A stretch of DNA of 64,000 nucleotides. Origin: Prolixibacteraceae bacterium (GTDB taxonomy: Bacteria > Bacteroidota > Bacteroidia > Bacteroidales > Prolixibacteraceae). Position 1 is the stretch's first letter, and each line of letters opens with the position of its first letter. A program made the position numbers and the translations under genes. The stretch is taken from assembly GCA_019459485.1 (NCBI GenBank), contig JAIBEZ010000083.1:1-64000 (forward strand), read 5' to 3'. The notes beneath the pieces are model-generated. The model was not told where the DNA came from and did no database searches. It saw only the letters and a list, made by a program, of their open reading frames with translations. Of the stretch, positions 33,225-42,638 are shown in pieces.

Positions 33225-36072
33225 ACAATGGCCTTGCTACTTCCACTGCTTTTCCGTCATAAGAAATAGTGGCATCTGCTTTTTTGCTCAAATCGAAGGC
33301 AACAGGTTTTTGTTTTCCAACCCAGACAATGTTGAAGGTTCGGGTTTTCAACATTCCCTCGAATGATCCGTTCGCATCGCCGATGGTCAGTTTTCCGGAT
33401 TCTTCATTGTATTTGAACAGAATAGTGCTGAAATTTCCTTTTTCATAATTGCAGTTGATACCCTCGTCTTCATACAATTTGAATTCAGCATCTTTTCCGG
33501 TATAAACATACAGGGTAATTGCATCAGCCTGCTTTTCGCCGGTGTATTGAATTTCAGGACCAAAAGGCACAATTGAACCTTCTTTTACAAACAGTGGCAT
33601 TCGCTCGTAAGGTGCATCAACATTGATTTTTTGTCCGCCATCAATGTATTTTCCTGAATACAAATCATACCAGCCATTGGCTTCAGGAAAGTAAACTTCG
33701 CGGGTTGTTGCCTTGTATTTGTATACCGGGGCAACCATCAGCGAAGGTCCGAACATGTACTGGTCGCCAATGTTGTTCACTTGTGCATCGCCGTTGAAAT
33801 CCATGATCAGCGCACGCATGATGGTATAATCTTCGAAATGCGTTTTTCCGGCCAGTGAATAAATGTATGGCATCAGGCGATACCGCAGTTTGTTAGAGTA
33901 TACCATGCTTTTATAGGCAGGATGATTTTCAGGAGCAATGTTGTAAACTTCGCGGTACGGGAACTGCCCATGGCTGCGGAAAAGCGGACAGAAAGCGCCA
34001 AACTGATACCAGCGGGAATTCAATTCGCGCCATTCGTTTAAATCTTCAGAACCTTCTTTGGCACGCACATAACGGTTTTCAACGCAGAAACCACCGATAT
34101 CCATTGTCCAGTATGGGATTCCGGAGATAGCGAAGTTCAATCCTGCGGAGATTTGAGATTTCATATCTTCCCAGCGGGTTCCGATGTCGCCACTCCAGGT
34201 TGCGGTTGAATAACGCTGCAGCCCTGCAAATCCTGAACGTGTCAGAAGGAAAACCCGTTTATTGGGATCTTCGCCACGCTGACCGTTGTAAATCGCTTCG
34301 GCATTCATCAGCGCATACGCGTTAAAGTATTTGGTTGATGGCCCGAGAGCTGTTGGTGTCATCAGTTCTTTGCGGTATTCAATGCTGGCATTCGAGAGAA
34401 TATCCGGTTCCGAAGCATCCATCCACCAGGCATCAAATCCTTTGGTATAAAGGTGTTCCTTCATTTGGTTCCAGAACAATTTGCGTGCATCCGGATTGTA
34501 GGCATCGTAGAACGAACCGATGTAACCCTTCCCAATCCAGTCGCGCACGCTGTCTTTTGTCGCACGTTGGTACATCCAGCCTTTGCTGTCGAATTCCTTG
34601 TAATGATCGGTGGTATGGTAAAATTTTGGCCATACTGAAATCATGATTTTGGCATTCAGCTCATGCACTTTGTCAACCATTTCGGCTGGATCGGCAAAGA
34701 ATTCAGGATTAAATTCGTGCGAACCCCATGATTCAGTGGGCCAGTAACTCCAGTCGAGCACAATGTTGTCGAGCGGAATCTGGCGTTTGCGGTATTCTTT
34801 CACTACATCAATCAGCTCGTCAGCCGACTTGTAGCGCTCGCGGCTTTGCCAGTAACCCATCGCCCATTTTGGCATGATCTGCGCTTTGCCAGTCACAGTG
34901 CGGTAACCGCTGATTACTTCATCAATATTGTTTCCACGGATAAAATAATAGTCGATCTGATCGCCCATTTCCGAAGAAAGCGACAATGCATTCTGATCCG
35001 ATTTGCTTCGTGGACTCAATGCTTTCAGTCCAATGTAGGAAGTTCCGCCATCAGGTTTCCATTCCAGACGAATAGAATACTTTTTCCCTTGTTCGAGTTC
35101 CTTGCTGAATTTGTAGGTATTTGGATTCCAGGCAGTGCGCCAGCGTTCGGCAACCACCAGCTCATCGTTGATGTATACTTTGGTATATCCGGCGTAATAC
35201 AATTTGAAATGAAATTCACCCCATTCTTTGGGTTCGATCTGACCTTTCCAAACGATGGTAGAATTGTTGAACTGAAATCCTTCAGGAAACTTTTTGATTG
35301 TTGTCAGGTTTTCGTAATCGATTGCCGATTCGTTGCGGTTTACAAAAACATTGTTTGTGTCGGAATTGGTATAGTAAAGAGCTGATAATCCGCCTTCCTC
35401 ACCTTTGTCGTTGTAAAGTTTAAACTGATCCATTTCGGCATATTCGCGCGGATCGCCAAATTTGGTGACCGAATAATTGTCCCATAAAATTCCGTAGTTT
35501 TTATTCGAAACCACGAACGGAACAGCCACTTTGGTATTGTACTGATATAGACTTTCGTTGAGCCCTTTGTAATTGAACTCATCCGACTGGTGTTGTCCCA
35601 GGCCGTAAAATGCTTCATCATCAGGCGATTCAAATACCTGTGAAAAGGAATAGCCTGTTGTGTTTTCAACAGTTACAGGAGCAAACGATTTACCATCTGT
35701 GGCTCTTTCCTGAAGGATCTTTCGGTTGTTTTCGTCGTAAAAAACCACTGCTCCGGTTGCCATAGAAACTTTGGCTTTTACTTTTGCAGTTGAAAGAATC
35801 ACGCTATCGTTTTGTTCAACGACTTCGAAACTCACAGGTTGAGCCGCATTTTCAACTACGCAAAGACTTTTAGTTTCTGTAATCAAATCAGTAGGAGAGG
35901 CCACCACCCGGATAATCTGGTCGTTAATTACCTTAAGGCTGATGGTTCGTGCCCCGTTTTCGGTTTTCGATTTTGGATGAATAAGCACTCCGTCAGAAGT
36001 TTTCTCCCAGACTTTTTGCGTGCAGGCTGTTAGAAACATTACGATGGTCGATAAAAACAGAATTTTTTTCAT
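33223..36072 (-). CDS. GH31 glycoside hydrolase lipoprotein, alpha-xylosidase-like, with PA14 insert
   Basis: 949 residues from the ATG at 36072, chosen because it opens a lipoprotein signal (FLTAC, Cys17) and lies after a promoter box at 36157-36164. A frame open to 36159 would start upstream of it. An N-terminal GH31 beta-sandwich is interrupted by a PA14 domain (about 200-340, FHFKLYYAGYTKVYINDELV). The barrel has the nucleophile Asp in WWMDASEPD and the acid/base Asp in WSGDIGTRW. GH31 enzymes with a PA14 insert include Bacteroides BoGH31A, an alpha-xylosidase acting on xyloglucan oligosaccharides. That specificity is likely but unproven. It is probably periplasmic and membrane-anchored. 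Confidence 0.9.
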   Translation of the reverse strand: MKKILFLSTIVMFLTACTQKVWEKTSDGVLIHPKSKTENGARTISLKVINDQIIRVVASPTDLITETKSLCVVENAAQPVSFEVVEQNDSVILSTAKVKAKVSMATGAVVFYDENNRKILQERATDGKSFAPVTVENTTGYSFSQVFESPDDEAFYGLGQHQSDEFNYKGLNESLYQYNTKVAVPFVVSNKNYGILWDNYSVTKFGDPREYAEMDQFKLYNDKGEEGGLSALYYTNSDTNNVFVNRNESAIDYENLTTIKKFPEGFQFNNSTIVWKGQIEPKEWGEFHFKLYYAGYTKVYINDELVVAERWRTAWNPNTYKFSKELEQGKKYSIRLEWKPDGGTSYIGLKALSPRSKSDQNALSLSSEMGDQIDYYFIRGNNIDEVISGYRTVTGKAQIMPKWAMGYWQSRERYKSADELIDVVKEYRKRQIPLDNIVLDWSYWPTESWGSHEFNPEFFADPAEMVDKVHELNAKIMISVWPKFYHTTDHYKEFDSKGWMYQRATKDSVRDWIGKGYIGSFYDAYNPDARKLFWNQMKEHLYTKGFDAWWMDASEPDILSNASIEYRKELMTPTALGPSTKYFNAYALMNAEAIYNGQRGEDPNKRVFLLTRSGFAGLQRYSTATWSGDIGTRWEDMKSQISAGLNFAISGIPYWTMDIGGFCVENRYVRAKEGSEDLNEWRELNSRWYQFGAFCPLFRSHGQFPYREVYNIAPENHPAYKSMVYSNKLRYRLMPYIYSLAGKTHFEDYTIMRALIMDFNGDAQVNNIGDQYMFGPSLMVAPVYKYKATTREVYFPEANGWYDLYSGKYIDGGQKINVDAPYERMPLFVKEGSIVPFGPEIQYTGEKQADAITLYVYTGKDAEFKLYEDEGINCNYEKGNFSTILFKYNEESGKLTIGDANGSFEGMLKTRTFNIVWVGKQKPVAFDLSKKADATISYDGKAVEVARPL

Positions 36073-36156
36073 GGTATTTGGTTTAAGAAGATTTGAGGAT
36101 TGAATGGCTGACGATTGAAATTTATTTTTCTTTATTGTAAAAACGACAATTTGAAA

Positions 36157-36164
36157 CAAAAATA
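36157..36164 (-). promoter_or_regulatory. Candidate -7 box for the GH31 gene
   Basis: On the minus strand TATTTTTG matches TAnnTTTG. Transcription would start near 36150, about 78 bases before the chosen ATG. A TTTG is present upstream, but only 14 bases away, shorter than usual. Confidence 0.45.
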
Positions 36165-36213
36165 GGATTTTTATAGATCAAAACCCTAATCTGATGTCGT
36201 AAATTGATGTAAA

Positions 36214-36482
36214 ATATGCGGATCAGGCAACACTGGGTGAAAGTCATCGGATCAAGTCGTTAATTAAATCATTTCTGTATTGAACTTTTAAAATCTCCAA
36301 AAAATCCTGATCCGATGACAGAAATTTACGATTACCAAAAATATCAGTGTTTTCGAAATCATAAAAATCCTGATCCGATGAATGGACATTCAATATTTAT
36401 GCAGTTGAATAGCTTTAATGCTTTTATGAATAACCTTCATCGGATCAGGCAACATCGGGCAAAGGTCGTCGGATCAGTTCGC
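36214..36482. repeat. REP-like array, left of the RAYT gene
   Basis: Six copies of a 10-13-base core, TCATCGGATCAGG or its complement CCTGATCCGATGA. They lie at about 36217 (degenerate), 36244, 36305 (inverted), 36368 (inverted), 36436 and 36465. Head units come as a pair about 30 bases apart with the spacer aacactgggtgaaag. The array occupies the gap between the GH31 gene and the RAYT and shares order and spacer sequence with the array at 37148-37437. Confidence 0.85.
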
Positions 36483-36494
36483 AGTGAATAATTG

Positions 36495-37106
36495 TTATTC
36501 AAATAATCCTATCTCTCTTGCAAGTTCTTTATTTACAAGTTTCCCATTTCTACCACAAAAATAGTCGCGATAGGATGAGAACTCCCAATCTTCCGGACTT
36601 TTTACCAAACGATCATTTACCGGATTCAAGTGGATATAGTTAAAGCAGACATTGGGATACTCTTTCTCTGGCATCGAAATATTGCCAATGGTTCCAAATT
36701 GGCTCTGAAAATAAGACGGTGCAAATTGAGGTACTGTCAGGCAAATGGCCTTGGTATGTTGTTGAAATAGTGAGCCATGTCTTTTGTATTTGAGATTTAT
36801 TGTTCGGGTGTATGATCTCAACATAATTGCAATAGAATCATTCAATGTACGATATTTAAAGTTTTGATTAAGCGGTAAAACTTCCTTTGAAGGATCATTT
36901 AATGTTTGAATCGTATAATTATTGACATCAATCATTAAATGAAAGTGGGTTGGCATAAGGCACCATGCAAGAATTTGCGCATGGGGTTTGATAAATTCAT
37001 TGATCTTGGCTAGAAAAAAGAGGTATTTATCCCTGTTTGGGAAGATGATCTGTGAATTATTGCTGCGATTGAAAACATGATAAATATGTCCGTTGGTAAA
37101 GTCCAT
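36495..37106 (-). CDS. REP-associated tyrosine transposase (RAYT, Y1_Tnp/IS200-like)
   Basis: 203 residues. The HUH motif is THFHLMI (about residue 53-59), preceded by the usual ILAWCLMP. The catalytic-tyrosine region reads NYIHLNPVNDRLV followed by DWEFSSYRDY, the RAYT signature rather than that of mobile IS200/IS605 TnpA. The start MDFTNGHIYHVFNRS is typical. RAYTs cut and rejoin single-stranded REP hairpins and are thought to spread them, while staying single-copy themselves. Here the gene is flanked directly by two arrays of a 13-base inverted-repeat core, the likely substrate. All key residues appear intact. Confidence 0.92.
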   Translation of the reverse strand: MDFTNGHIYHVFNRSNNSQIIFPNRDKYLFFLAKINEFIKPHAQILAWCLMPTHFHLMIDVNNYTIQTLNDPSKEVLPLNQNFKYRTLNDSIAIMLRSYTRTINLKYKRHGSLFQQHTKAICLTVPQFAPSYFQSQFGTIGNISMPEKEYPNVCFNYIHLNPVNDRLVKSPEDWEFSSYRDYFCGRNGKLVNKELAREIGLFE

Positions 37107-37147
37107 TTTTTTTGCAATTAAGTTAACCCTTTTTTATCAAAGACTAA

Positions 37148-37437
37148 CCTAATCCGATGAGTGAAAATTCAATATTATACAATTCCACCGCAAAAATGCT
37201 GATTTCATCAACCTTCATCGGATCAGGCAACACTGGGTGAAAGTCATCGGATCAAGTCGTTATTTAAATCATTTCAGTATTGAACTTTGAAACTCTCCAA
37301 AGAATCCTGATCCGATGACGGAAATTAAATAAAGAATTCGAGATCACATAAAACCTGATCCGATGAATGCAAAATCAATATTTATGCTGTTGCACAGCTT
37401 TGATGCTTTTTTGGCGAACCTTCATCGGATCAGGCAG
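37148..37437. repeat. REP-like array, right of the RAYT gene
   Basis: Six core copies at 37148 (inverted, one mismatch), 37214, 37243, 37305 (inverted), 37354 (inverted) and 37421. The block from 37212 to about 37435 repeats the left array in the same orientation with roughly 80-90% visible identity. That includes spacers such as aacactgggtgaaag and aaatcatttc. It fills the gap between the RAYT start and the DUF2339 gene. Bases 37440-37563 hold only AT-rich leader with a ttatctttcaagataa palindrome. Confidence 0.85.
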
Positions 37438-37563
37438 GCAGCACAAATGAATTGCTTACATTTAGATAGACAAACTCAAAAACCATGTTTGTTTTATCTT
37501 TCAAGATAAAAAATCAACATCTTTAAACTTTAAATTAAGTTTTTACTCAAAATACCTATAATC

Positions 37564-39921
37564 ATGGCTGAAAATCAAGACAAAATCAATCAGTTGCAGG
37601 AACGACTGGATTCTGTTTTTCAACGTCAGGAATTATTTTCAGAAGAAATTGCTGAATTGCGAAAAGAAATTCACAATCTAAAATCAGAAGATGCAAAAGC
37701 GACAGCATCACCAGTCGAGGAAAAGGAAGTTACAAAAATATTGCAGCAAAGGTCTCCGCAACAGATTCATGTTGAGGAAAATTTGAATTTGCCTTCAGAA
37801 CCAAATACTGCCAAACTTTTGGCTCCCCCTGCTTATTCAAGACCAAAAATAGAGCAACAAAAAAGAGCATCGAATCTCGAGAAGTTTATCGGAGAGAATC
37901 TGATCAATAAAATTGGTATTGTGATTACTGTAATTGGTGTTGCCATTGGTGCGAAATATTCAATCGATCATCAGTTAATCAGTCCATGGACAAGGATATT
38001 ACTCGGTTATTTGATGGGTTTTGGACTACTTGCAACAGGATTAAAACTGAAACAAAAATACGAAAACTACAGTGCCGTATTGGTAAGCGGGGCGATGTCG
38101 ATCATGTACTTTATTACCTATTTCGCCTTCAGTTTCTACGATTTGATTCCACAGATACCATCGTTTTTGCTGATGGTGATTTTTACGGTGGCGACTGTTT
38201 ATGCCGCATTGAAATACAACAAACAGGTAATTGCCCATATCGGTCTGGTTGGGGCTTATGCTGTGCCGTTTTTGTTGAGCAAAGATTCCGGGAATGCTAC
38301 GATTCTTTTCAGTTATATGTCCATCATCAACATTGGAATTCTAATTATTTCGTTCCGGAAAGACTGGAAACCGCTCTATTATGTGTCTTTTCTGCTTTCG
38401 TGGCTCATCTATTTAACCTGGCTGAATTTGAATTATCAGAGCAGCGAACATTTCGCTCTGGGACTAATATTTGCCGCAGTTTTCTTTGGCATTTTTTATC
38501 TCACCTTTCTTGCATACAATCTTCGCGGAAAAGCCAACTTTTACACCGAAGACCGTCTTCTTTTACTTGCCAATTCAGGAGTATTTTTTGGAATTGGTTA
38601 CTATATTCTGAATAATCACGAGGTTGGAACTAATTTTTCAGGTGCATTTACGGCAGGCAATGCGCTGGTTCACCTGATAGTAAGCGCTGTAATTTACAGG
38701 CAAAAACTTGCTGACCGGAATTTATTTTATTTCGTTGCAGGATTGTTCATTGTATTCATTACCATTGCAATACCTGTTCAGTTTGACGGAAAATGGGTGA
38801 CCGTTTTGTGGGTTGGCGAAGCTGCTTTGTTGTTCTGGATTGGCCGAACCAAGGCCGAACCTGTTTACGAGAAGTTATCCTATCCGCTAATGATGATTGC
38901 AACATTTAGTCTTTTGCATGATTGGATAACAGGTTATCATCAGTTCGGTGCAGATGGAAAATTACTTCAGATTACCCCAATTTTCAACCTCAACTTTTTA
39001 AATTCATTGTTGTTTATCGCTTCGTTTGGATTCATCAATATCCTGAACAGCAATAAAAACTACGCTTCGGCATTGACCGGCAGAGTCGTATTGAGACAAC
39101 TTCTCAATTTTCTTTTGCCTGCCGTATTTCTTTCAGTAATCTATTTCGCTTTCAGGCTCGAAATTGCATCCTTTTTTCAACAATTATATGAAAATTCGGC
39201 TACCGGAATTGATCCGGTGGTCAAAAATACGGAGTTGCAATCATTCAAATCACTTTGGATGACCATCTACTCTTTGGTGTTTCTCACTATTCTTTCTTTC
39301 GCCAATATCTTAAAACTGAAGTTGAAGGAATTTGGCTTCATCAATTTATCTCTTATCGTAATTGCCATTCTGGTATTTTTGATCAACGATTTGTACATTC
39401 TTGGAAATCTACGCCAAACCTACATGCAGGAAACGCTGGCGCAATTGTATCCCAGAGGGATTATTTATATCACTTTCAGATATGTGTCATTTGTTTTTAT
39501 TGCTCTTATGCTCTATACTACATATATTTACATCAGACAGCCATTTCTGAAATACAACTTCAGGATGTATTTTGATCTTTTGCTTCATGTTACAATTCTG
39601 TGGATTGCAAGCGCTGAATTGATCAATTGGATGGATCTTTCAGGATCAGACACATCGTACAAGCTCGGATTGAGTATTCTTTGGGGAGTTTATTCGTTGA
39701 TTCTGATCTCTTTGGGAATCTGGAAAAAGAAGAAACATCTCAGAATTGGAGCTATTGCATTGTTTGCTGTTACACTGATTAAACTTTTCGCGTATGACAT
39801 TTCGCACCTCGAAACCATTCCCAAAACAATCATATTTATTTCACTGGGAATATTGCTCCTGATTATTTCGTTTCTTTATAACAAGTACAAGCATATTATT
39901 TCTGAAGAAATGGAAAACTAG
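37564..39921 (+). CDS. DUF2339 polytopic membrane protein
   Basis: 785 residues. A charged coiled-coil N-terminus (about 1-45) and a linker precede more than 20 membrane spans. The first spans hold the family's NLINKIGIVITVIGVAIGAKYSID and LLGYLMGFGLLATG pieces. DUF2339 proteins are very hydrophobic and widespread in Bacteroidota, with no known function. The end overlaps closely with the next gene (2 bases between), so they are likely co-transcribed. Confidence 0.88.
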   Translation: MAENQDKINQLQERLDSVFQRQELFSEEIAELRKEIHNLKSEDAKATASPVEEKEVTKILQQRSPQQIHVEENLNLPSEPNTAKLLAPPAYSRPKIEQQKRASNLEKFIGENLINKIGIVITVIGVAIGAKYSIDHQLISPWTRILLGYLMGFGLLATGLKLKQKYENYSAVLVSGAMSIMYFITYFAFSFYDLIPQIPSFLLMVIFTVATVYAALKYNKQVIAHIGLVGAYAVPFLLSKDSGNATILFSYMSIINIGILIISFRKDWKPLYYVSFLLSWLIYLTWLNLNYQSSEHFALGLIFAAVFFGIFYLTFLAYNLRGKANFYTEDRLLLLANSGVFFGIGYYILNNHEVGTNFSGAFTAGNALVHLIVSAVIYRQKLADRNLFYFVAGLFIVFITIAIPVQFDGKWVTVLWVGEAALLFWIGRTKAEPVYEKLSYPLMMIATFSLLHDWITGYHQFGADGKLLQITPIFNLNFLNSLLFIASFGFINILNSNKNYASALTGRVVLRQLLNFLLPAVFLSVIYFAFRLEIASFFQQLYENSATGIDPVVKNTELQSFKSLWMTIYSLVFLTILSFANILKLKLKEFGFINLSLIVIAILVFLINDLYILGNLRQTYMQETLAQLYPRGIIYITFRYVSFVFIALMLYTTYIYIRQPFLKYNFRMYFDLLLHVTILWIASAELINWMDLSGSDTSYKLGLSILWGVYSLILISLGIWKKKKHLRIGAIALFAVTLIKLFAYDISHLETIPKTIIFISLGILLLIISFLYNKYKHIISEEMEN

Positions 39922-39923
39922 AA

Positions 39924-40997
39924 ATGAATCAATCTGAAATATCAAACATTCGACTTCACAATCAGCAGATTGCCGCCACCAACCTTAAAACCGCAAAAGA
40001 ACTTGCAGGCTGGATGGGTGCAATGCAGGCGCAGGATTTTAATCAGGCGAAATGGGCGATTGGTGTGCGGTTACCTCATTTTACTGAAGCACAAATCGAA
40101 TCGGCTTTTAATAACGGAGAAATAATCCGCACTCACTTGATGCGCCCAACCTGGCATTTTGTTTCGGCTGACGATATTTACTGGATGTTGGAACTCACCG
40201 CGAAACAAATCAAATCAACCACAAAATCAAGAAATCGTGATCTGGGTCTAACCGAAATCGTGCTCGGAAAAAGTAAGGAAATACTGGCGAAAATTTTGGC
40301 AGGAAACCAAGCCATGACCAAGGAAGAAATTAGCACTCGACTTAATGAATCCGGCATCAGCACCGAAGAACAGCGGTTATATCATATTCTGATGGAGGCC
40401 GAAATTGACAGCGTTATTTGCAGCGGAGCAGTGCAGGGCAAAAAGCAAACTTATGCTTTGCTTGAAGAACGGGTTCCGGTAAAACGGACTTTGACCAAAG
40501 ACGAAGCACTGGCGCTACTGGCTAAAAAATATTTTACCAGCCACGGCCCGGCGACTTTACCCGATTTTGTGTGGTGGTCGGGCCTGCCGGTTGCCGACGC
40601 CCGGCACGCACTGGAAATGAATAAACCAACATTAATTTCAGAAACCATTGACTCTGAAATATATTGGTTTGCCGAACCGGTTTCAATACCTGCCTCGTTG
40701 CCCAATTCTGTTTATTTGTTGCCGGCTTTCGATGAATACCTGATCAGTTATAAAAACCGGAGCGCTGCCATTACCATCGACCATCATAAAAAAGCCGTTT
40801 CCAACAATGGTATTTTCAGACCGGTAATTGTTGTGAACGGACAAATATCAGGACTTTGGAAACGAACCATCAAAAAAGATACAGTATGGATTGAACCTGA
40901 TCATTTCAGGCCGCACAACAAAACGGAAGAAAGCTTAATTTTGAAAGCTGCCGAATCAATCGGAAACTTCTTAGGTCTGAAAGCTAAAATAAAATAA
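39924..40997 (+). CDS. AlkZ-like winged-helix DNA glycosylase (HTH_42)
   Basis: 357 residues made of repeated winged-helix domains. The AlkZ-type catalytic pattern QxQ is present in GAMQAQDFNQAKWAI, and TRT-like IRTHLMRPTWHFV follows, as in the family. Streptomyces AlkZ opens interstrand crosslinks formed by azinomycin, and E. coli YcaQ is a relative with similar activity. A crosslink-repair role is inferred from homology. It starts 2 bases after DUF2339. Confidence 0.85.
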   Translation: MNQSEISNIRLHNQQIAATNLKTAKELAGWMGAMQAQDFNQAKWAIGVRLPHFTEAQIESAFNNGEIIRTHLMRPTWHFVSADDIYWMLELTAKQIKSTTKSRNRDLGLTEIVLGKSKEILAKILAGNQAMTKEEISTRLNESGISTEEQRLYHILMEAEIDSVICSGAVQGKKQTYALLEERVPVKRTLTKDEALALLAKKYFTSHGPATLPDFVWWSGLPVADARHALEMNKPTLISETIDSEIYWFAEPVSIPASLPNSVYLLPAFDEYLISYKNRSAAITIDHHKKAVSNNGIFRPVIVVNGQISGLWKRTIKKDTVWIEPDHFRPHNKTEESLILKAAESIGNFLGLKAKIK

Positions 40998-41008
40998 AGA
41001 TAACCTGG

Positions 41009-42631
41009 CTAAAAGCCGTTAAGTTGCATGGTTACCGTTGGTATCAGCAATAAAGCTCCCAATAAAAATAGAATTGCAATCAGCGGGAACACCCACTTCA
41101 CCCATTTTTGATACGGAATCCGGGCAACGCCAAGTACACCGATCAAAACCCCTGAGGTTGGGGTAATCATGTTGGTAAATCCATCGCCAAACTGGAAAGC
41201 CATCACGGTTGCCTGCCGCGAAATGCCAATCAGGTCGCCAAACGGAGCCATCAGGGGCATGGTAATCGCCGCTTTGGCCGATCCGCTCGGAATGATAATA
41301 TTGATCAGGGTTTGAATGCCGTACATGATTTCGACGGATGCAATTTTGCCAAACTGACCAAGTGATTTCGACAATCCGTACAAAATACTGTCAATCACCC
41401 CGCCATCTTCGAGTACGACAATGATTCCCCCGGCCAGACCAACAATCAGGGCAGCCGAATAAATATCTTTCATCCCGTCAATAAACGATTGGGCAATTTC
41501 GTTGGCGCTTTGGTTGAATGCCATTCCTGAAGCAATTCCTGCAGCCAGAAAAAGAGTGGCGATTTCCATCACATACCAATCATATCCCATCACGCCAACA
41601 ATCAGGAACAGAATAGTATAACCAAGTATCAGCAGAATGAAAAAATGGATGGATTTTTTCAGGCTAAACCAACCTATCAATGCAAAAAGCGCTGCTGATA
41701 TAGGAATAATGGGCAAACTGACAGATGAATTGCCAATTTTCAGGATAGATTCAGGATATTTTACTGCAAATGCAACGAGTACGGTGGTAATTAAGCCATA
41801 AACGACCCAGGCCATTTTCGGAGTGTAATACGTTGTCGTTTCGGCATTTTGCAGTACGTGTTCACGCCAGTGCGCGTCTTCTTCGTAAACGGGCGATAGT
41901 TTTGGGTTTCGCCTGATTTTTGCCATGTACCACAACACAAAACCAATACCCGCAACATTAATTGCCACCCAGCAAAACAGGCGGTATTCGATGCCTGAGA
42001 ACAGCGGAATCCCTGCCAATCCCTGTGCAATACCGATGGTGAACGGGTTGAGAATGGCGCCAGCGAAACCAATGTGTGCGGCAATGTAAACCATACAAAC
42101 TCCGGTGATTGAATCGTAACCCATCGAAACAGCCAATGGAACAAATATGATCGCAAAAGCAATGGTTTCTTCACTCATTCCGAAAATTGCCCCAAATGCG
42201 CTAAACAACAGCATGATAAAAACCACGACCACATTGTCGATCCCAACGTATCGCAAAAAACGCGTTTTGTCGAGTTTACGAATTCTTTTCAGGAATGAAA
42301 AAATGGCTACATCAATCGCTTTGGTTTGGTTCATTATCCAGAAAGCTCCGCCGATAACCAGGATAAAAACGATGATTCCGGCTTGTTTAACGAATCCATT
42401 AAAAAGTGCCGAAAATATCTGCCATGTTTGGGCTTCAGCAACGGTTTTTGAAGGATGCCCGTCAGGCAATTCGCCCATCTTGTGATAAACCATCAGCGTT
42501 TGTTCTTTACCGTCAATAATTTGTGTCTCTTTTACGAATTTTCCCGGCGGAATAATCCAGGTTAAAATGGCAGCAAAAACAATGATACTAAAGACAATCA
42601 CGAAGGTATGCGGAACTTTTTTTGTCATCAA
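41009..42631 (-). CDS. YfcC-family carrier
   Basis: 540 residues with about 12-13 membrane spans and a hydrophilic loop near 245-270. The start KKVPHTFVIVFSIIVFAAILTWIIPPG, the FGAIFGMSEETIAF block and the C-terminal PSGSAKAAITMPLMAPFGD are typical of the YfcC/DcuC-like carriers. Members are annotated as C4-dicarboxylate or basic amino-acid carriers; the substrate here is unknown. Seven bases separate it from mscS upstream, suggesting an operon. Confidence 0.88.
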   Translation of the reverse strand: MMTKKVPHTFVIVFSIIVFAAILTWIIPPGKFVKETQIIDGKEQTLMVYHKMGELPDGHPSKTVAEAQTWQIFSALFNGFVKQAGIIVFILVIGGAFWIMNQTKAIDVAIFSFLKRIRKLDKTRFLRYVGIDNVVVVFIMLLFSAFGAIFGMSEETIAFAIIFVPLAVSMGYDSITGVCMVYIAAHIGFAGAILNPFTIGIAQGLAGIPLFSGIEYRLFCWVAINVAGIGFVLWYMAKIRRNPKLSPVYEEDAHWREHVLQNAETTTYYTPKMAWVVYGLITTVLVAFAVKYPESILKIGNSSVSLPIIPISAALFALIGWFSLKKSIHFFILLILGYTILFLIVGVMGYDWYVMEIATLFLAAGIASGMAFNQSANEIAQSFIDGMKDIYSAALIVGLAGGIIVVLEDGGVIDSILYGLSKSLGQFGKIASVEIMYGIQTLINIIIPSGSAKAAITMPLMAPFGDLIGISRQATVMAFQFGDGFTNMITPTSGVLIGVLGVARIPYQKWVKWVFPLIAILFLLGALLLIPTVTMQLNGF

Positions 42632-42638
42632 CAGTTAA

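Noticed and set aside
34846-35385. Plus-strand frame inside the GH31 gene
   Set aside because: Antisense shadow of a conserved enzyme, no independent support.
36073-36159. Longer N-terminus for the GH31 protein
   Set aside because: It lies across a predicted promoter box, and the lipoprotein signal starts at 36072.
36214-37440. CRISPR or IS element with terminal inverted repeats
   Set aside because: The repeats occur in both orientations with unequal, partly shared spacers, and the two arrays are direct copies, not terminal inverted repeats. The transposase has the RAYT signature rather than that of a mobile IS.
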